From Ignavibacteriota bacterium (lineage in GTDB: Bacteria > Bacteroidota > Ignavibacteria > UBA10030): a DNA stretch of 62,995 nt. The position numbers and the translations under genes were made by a program. The stretch covers positions 1 to 62,995 of the forward strand of contig PMZI01000014.1 in assembly GCA_003170475.1 (NCBI GenBank), written 5' to 3'. The notes under the pieces were generated by a model that saw nothing but the letters and a program-made list of their open reading frames with translations, did not search any database and was not told where the DNA came from. Below are positions 60,358 to 62,995 of this stretch, one piece after another. The stretch's first letter is position 1. Every line of letters begins with the position of its first letter.

Positions 60358-61476
60358 TTATGATGCGAGAGATCGTTTCAAGTCGATTGCAAGACCAGTG
60401 ACAACAAGAGGAAGGTAGCCATTTTTGCCAACAAGAGCAATGCTCGCTTCGACCCGCTCCAGAGCCTGTGCGAGCTTCGCGCGCGGAAATTTCTGATTGA
60501 AGCTTGTGAGATCTTTAAGATGGTCGAGATTCAGGAGTCCTTCTTCTCCCTGTTCGCGCAGAACCAAAGCATCACGCAGCCAGACACCGAGCAGTTTCAT
60601 CCATCGTTCGACGGCAGACCGATCTCCGAGTCCCGCGATGCGTTCAATCTCCTGGGCAAGGGGGATCTTGTGCGCGCCCAGAAGCAGGCGAAGAAACTGT
60701 ACCGCCTCCTGACGTTGTTCGACCATATCCACGGAGAGAAGCTCAAGTGCCGATGTGTAACTTCCGTGGGCCAGACGGGCAATCAACGCTGCCTGGTTTT
60801 TTTCGACGCCATTTCGTGAAATCAAGGCTTCCTGCAACTCTTCCTCGCTCAAAGGATCAAACTGGAGAAGCTGACACCGTGAGATGATCGTTGGAAGCAA
60901 CTGTTCTTTCTGGGCAGTTGTCAGAATAAAAATGGAATCCGAAGAAGGTTCTTCAAGGGTTTTCAAAAGGGAGTTGCTCGCTTCCGCATTCATTTCTTCG
61001 GCGTTCGAAATAATGAAGACGCGTTTTCCCCCTTCAAATGCCGAGAGGGCCGCCTCACGCCGGACATTGCGCACGCTGTTAATCTTGATGAAGTTCGCCT
61101 TCGGAACTTCAATGCGATGATAGGGATTCTCTGCCTTCAGCCGCAACTGTTCCTTGACAGAGTTGAGCTGGTCTTCGGACAACGACCCGACGGGATCATC
61201 CCCCGACTGCTCATTTTTCCCGATCGGCAGAGCGAACACAAGATCCAGGTTCGGATGCTGAAGCAGGTCGATCTTTCTGCAGCTTGCACATGTCCCGCAC
61301 GGTTCGAGCTTGTTCTCCAGGCAGTTCAGCGCGCGGGCAAATTCGATCGCCATCGCATCTTTACCGACCCCTTCCCCACCCCAGAACAGATGCGCGTGAG
61401 CAATGGTCCCCGACGAAATCACCCGTCGGAGAAGCTCTTTGACTCGGTGTTGACCTATGACGCGCTCCCATCCCAT
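60358..61476 (-). CDS. holB: DNA polymerase III delta' subunit (clamp-loader)
   Basis: A 372-residue AAA+ clamp-loader subunit. 'VIGQHRVKELLRRVISSGTI' and 'AHAHLFWGGEGVGKDAMAIE' mark the start; the P-loop reads GxxGxGKD, with Asp in place of Ser/Thr, as expected for the ATP-inactive delta' subunit. The zinc cysteines are in 'NCLENKLEPCGTCASC' (Cys52, 60, 63, 66). 'VFIISNAEEMNAEASNSLLKTLEEP' (shown in part) and 'TIISRCQLLQF' with the SRC motif follow. It lies between the BamA-like gene and metG, with short gaps. A DnaX role is unlikely because the P-loop is altered and the C-terminal extension is absent. Confidence 0.92.
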   Translation of the reverse strand: MGWERVIGQHRVKELLRRVISSGTIAHAHLFWGGEGVGKDAMAIEFARALNCLENKLEPCGTCASCRKIDLLQHPNLDLVFALPIGKNEQSGDDPVGSLSEDQLNSVKEQLRLKAENPYHRIEVPKANFIKINSVRNVRREAALSAFEGGKRVFIISNAEEMNAEASNSLLKTLEEPSSDSIFILTTAQKEQLLPTIISRCQLLQFDPLSEEELQEALISRNGVEKNQAALIARLAHGSYTSALELLSVDMVEQRQEAVQFLRLLLGAHKIPLAQEIERIAGLGDRSAVERWMKLLGVWLRDALVLREQGEEGLLNLDHLKDLTSFNQKFPRAKLAQALERVEASIALVGKNGYLPLVVTGLAIDLKRSLAS

Positions 61477-61486
61477 TCAAGAGTCC

Positions 61487-62995
61487 CTAGAAGGCATGAC
61501 CGATACCAAAATGAAGAACGAAGTTCCCAAGCGTTTCCTTGTAGAACTGTTTTTGCGTGATCCACTGATGCCCTGCGACGTCCGCCGGGTCATACACCCT
61601 AAATCCAAAGTCAACTCTGACGGGTCCGGCGATGGTTGCGTAGCGCACTCCCATCCCCGAGGCCATTGCGAAGTCGGTGACGCGCATCTGATCTACCGTT
61701 GGCCAGACGTTTCCGACATCATAGAAGAAGACGAGTGAGAATTTGTTCAATTCAATAAACCCAACTCTTCCGGCGTTCTTGAGAAGGTTCCATCGCTCTT
61801 CCACACTCGCTTCAAACACCGTATTTCCCCCCTCCTCGGGAAATCTCGAGGCAGACAGTTCCCGCGCCCTCCATCCCCGAACGCTGCCGCTTCCTCCTCC
61901 GAAGAACCTGCGGGTGATCGGAACAGGGGCTGGAGAATTTCCGTACAGAACCGAAACACCGCCATAGAGACGCAATGCAAGAATAGCATCCTGGACTCCG
62001 GACGGATCCCAATACCAGTTGCCTCGACCGGCGAGCTTGACGTATTTCGAATATGGCAGATCGATCCCGAACAGGCCGCCGAATACGGAAGGAATGATCC
62101 CGGCCTCTTCAAAAGTAATGGAATGGAAAAATCCGCCGGAGGGATAGAAGGCATCATTGCGCTTGTCCCTCTGCAGCGTCCCCGAGATAATAGAGTTAAA
62201 CTGCGGACGCCGATCAATGCTGAGCGAATCGAAGTAAAGAGCGCCGATTTGGGCATTGATCGGTTCGTAGCCGATGCGCTCCAGGCTCCAATCGAGAAAG
62301 ACCGTCGTGTACTCGGCCGTCTGGGATGTCACTCCAATCCGTCCGCGTATAATGGGGTTGAAATAGTACTTGTTCCGCTTGTCAACGATGAACGACAGAG
62401 ACGGCGTAAGTGATGTCTTGTTGTTGAGGAAAAACGGCTGGTTGACTTGAAACGAAAGCTCCGCATTTCCAATGACGCTGCTGTCCCTCAACCCGGTCCC
62501 ATGAAACACTCGTGAAAACTCCACATCCTGGATCGACTGGATCTGGACCTGCAATTTTGCTTCGAAATATCGGGCGCCACCAGAAAAATTTCGATGGTTG
62601 TACCCCAAACCGAGAAGAACGTTAAAGGCGTTGTTCTCGTCATTGACACCCACTTCTGGCACGATTTCCTGAAATGGGCGCGGCCGCACGAAGACCTGCA
62701 TCGGTATTGCCTGTCCGCTGTCCGATTTCAACCCAACGATCGGCTCGATGCGCGATGCCTCAAAGACTCCGAGTCGGTTCAGGTTCCGCTCACTGTCCCT
62801 TCGCCTGGCTTCGCTATAGAAATCCCCCTGTTTGAAATCCAGATGCTGCCGGATAACGTCGCTGTCGACATTCCAACTCACTGCTGTGTCCTGACGGACG
62901 CTAATGTCACCGAATACGTAGCGTTTTCCACGAGAGACGGCAACGATCAGGGTGAAGTTGTTTGAGGAGGTATAGCGATGCCCGACGACGCTATC
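61487..62995 (-). CDS. Omp85/BamA-family outer-membrane protein, 5' end outside the window
   Basis: The reading frame is open through the window edge, so the first residues of this leftward gene are missing; 502 codons are visible. The visible start has POTRA-type sequence ('RGKRYVFGDISVRQDTAVSW', 'FKQGDFYSEARRRDSERNLN'), followed by the Omp85 barrel: 'YNHRNFSGGARYFEAKLQ', 'RRFFGGGSGSVRGW', the 'VRGW' motif of the L6 loop, and a C-terminus 'LGNFVLHFGIGHAF' with terminal aromatic Phe. A GTG at 62881 could mimic a start but lies inside the POTRA region. It may be a TamA-like or secondary BamA-like assembly factor. It is in the same orientation as holB (10 nt apart). Confidence 0.87.
   Translation of the reverse strand, partial: DSVVGHRYTSSNNFTLIVAVSRGKRYVFGDISVRQDTAVSWNVDSDVIRQHLDFKQGDFYSEARRRDSERNLNRLGVFEASRIEPIVGLKSDSGQAIPMQVFVRPRPFQEIVPEVGVNDENNAFNVLLGLGYNHRNFSGGARYFEAKLQVQIQSIQDVEFSRVFHGTGLRDSSVIGNAELSFQVNQPFFLNNKTSLTPSLSFIVDKRNKYYFNPIIRGRIGVTSQTAEYTTVFLDWSLERIGYEPINAQIGALYFDSLSIDRRPQFNSIISGTLQRDKRNDAFYPSGGFFHSITFEEAGIIPSVFGGLFGIDLPYSKYVKLAGRGNWYWDPSGVQDAILALRLYGGVSVLYGNSPAPVPITRRFFGGGSGSVRGWRARELSASRFPEEGGNTVFEASVEERWNLLKNAGRVGFIELNKFSLVFFYDVGNVWPTVDQMRVTDFAMASGMGVRYATIAGPVRVDFGFRVYDPADVAGHQWITQKQFYKETLGNFVLHFGIGHAF

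Noticed and set aside
62881-62881. A true start codon (GTG) for the BamA-like gene
   Set aside because: The frame stays open to the window end and the upstream residues continue a POTRA-like pattern, so the gene is truncated by the window.

Overview
This window looks like chromosome from a member of the Bacteroidota/Ignavibacteriota (FCB) lineage. The reasons are two secreted proteins with a C-terminal type IX secretion (T9SS) sorting domain of the 'YPNPFNPST' kind, a PorV/PorQ-like barrel, a DUF4835 (PorD-like) gene, large TonB-dependent receptors with carboxypeptidase-regulatory N-termini, and a recurring promoter shape (TTG, 19-20 nt, TAnnTTTG) typical of that group. No insertion sequence, prophage, rRNA or CRISPR array is visible. 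One tRNA (Asp, GTC) is present.

Layout. 1-3.4 kb: a YjbQ-type enzyme, a GH13 lipoprotein and an HU protein, all leftward. 4.1-9.4 kb: an Oar-like TonB receptor, an adenosine-deaminase-family enzyme and a GNAT enzyme. 9.5-15.9 kb: tRNA-Asp with two related hairpins beside it, a secreted hydrolase-like T9SS cargo, an acyl-CoA/acyl-ACP synthetase and an OmpA-like protein. 16.3-19.6 kb: gatE-gatD, the two-subunit Glu-tRNA(Gln) amidotransferase regarded as archaeal. 19.7-23.0 kb: pyruvate dehydrogenase E1alpha, E1beta and E2. 23.0-26.0 kb: a complete ECF vitamin/cofactor transporter (S, T, A, A'). 26-33.6 kb: LysM transglycosylase, an ECF sigma/anti-sigma/CpxP-like operon, mnmA, and a redoxin-TlpA-beta-lactamase-like operon. 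33.8-41.4 kb: outer-membrane and T9SS-type proteins, a HEAT-cyclophilin fusion, a palindromic tandem repeat and a TatD-radical SAM fusion. 41.8-50.0 kb: a second TonB receptor, menG-mqnD-amidohydrolase, and two beta-propeller-like secreted proteins. 50.5-58.1 kb: a leftward seven-gene operon for menaquinone by the futalosine route. 58.3-63.0 kb: metG, holB and a truncated Omp85/BamA-like gene.

How the genes work together. The strongest theme is menaquinone synthesis by the futalosine pathway. MqnA (fused behind MqnE), MqnE, MqnC, MqnD, the MqnL/MqnM/MqnP trio (UbiD, UbiX and UbiA types) and MenG are all here; the deribosylating step (MqnB or an MTA/SAH nucleosidase) is not seen. A gene with a TIR-like nucleotide-binding domain sits inside this operon. 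The most unusual single item is gatDE in an otherwise bacterial context. Several noncoding stretches carry families of palindromic repeats.
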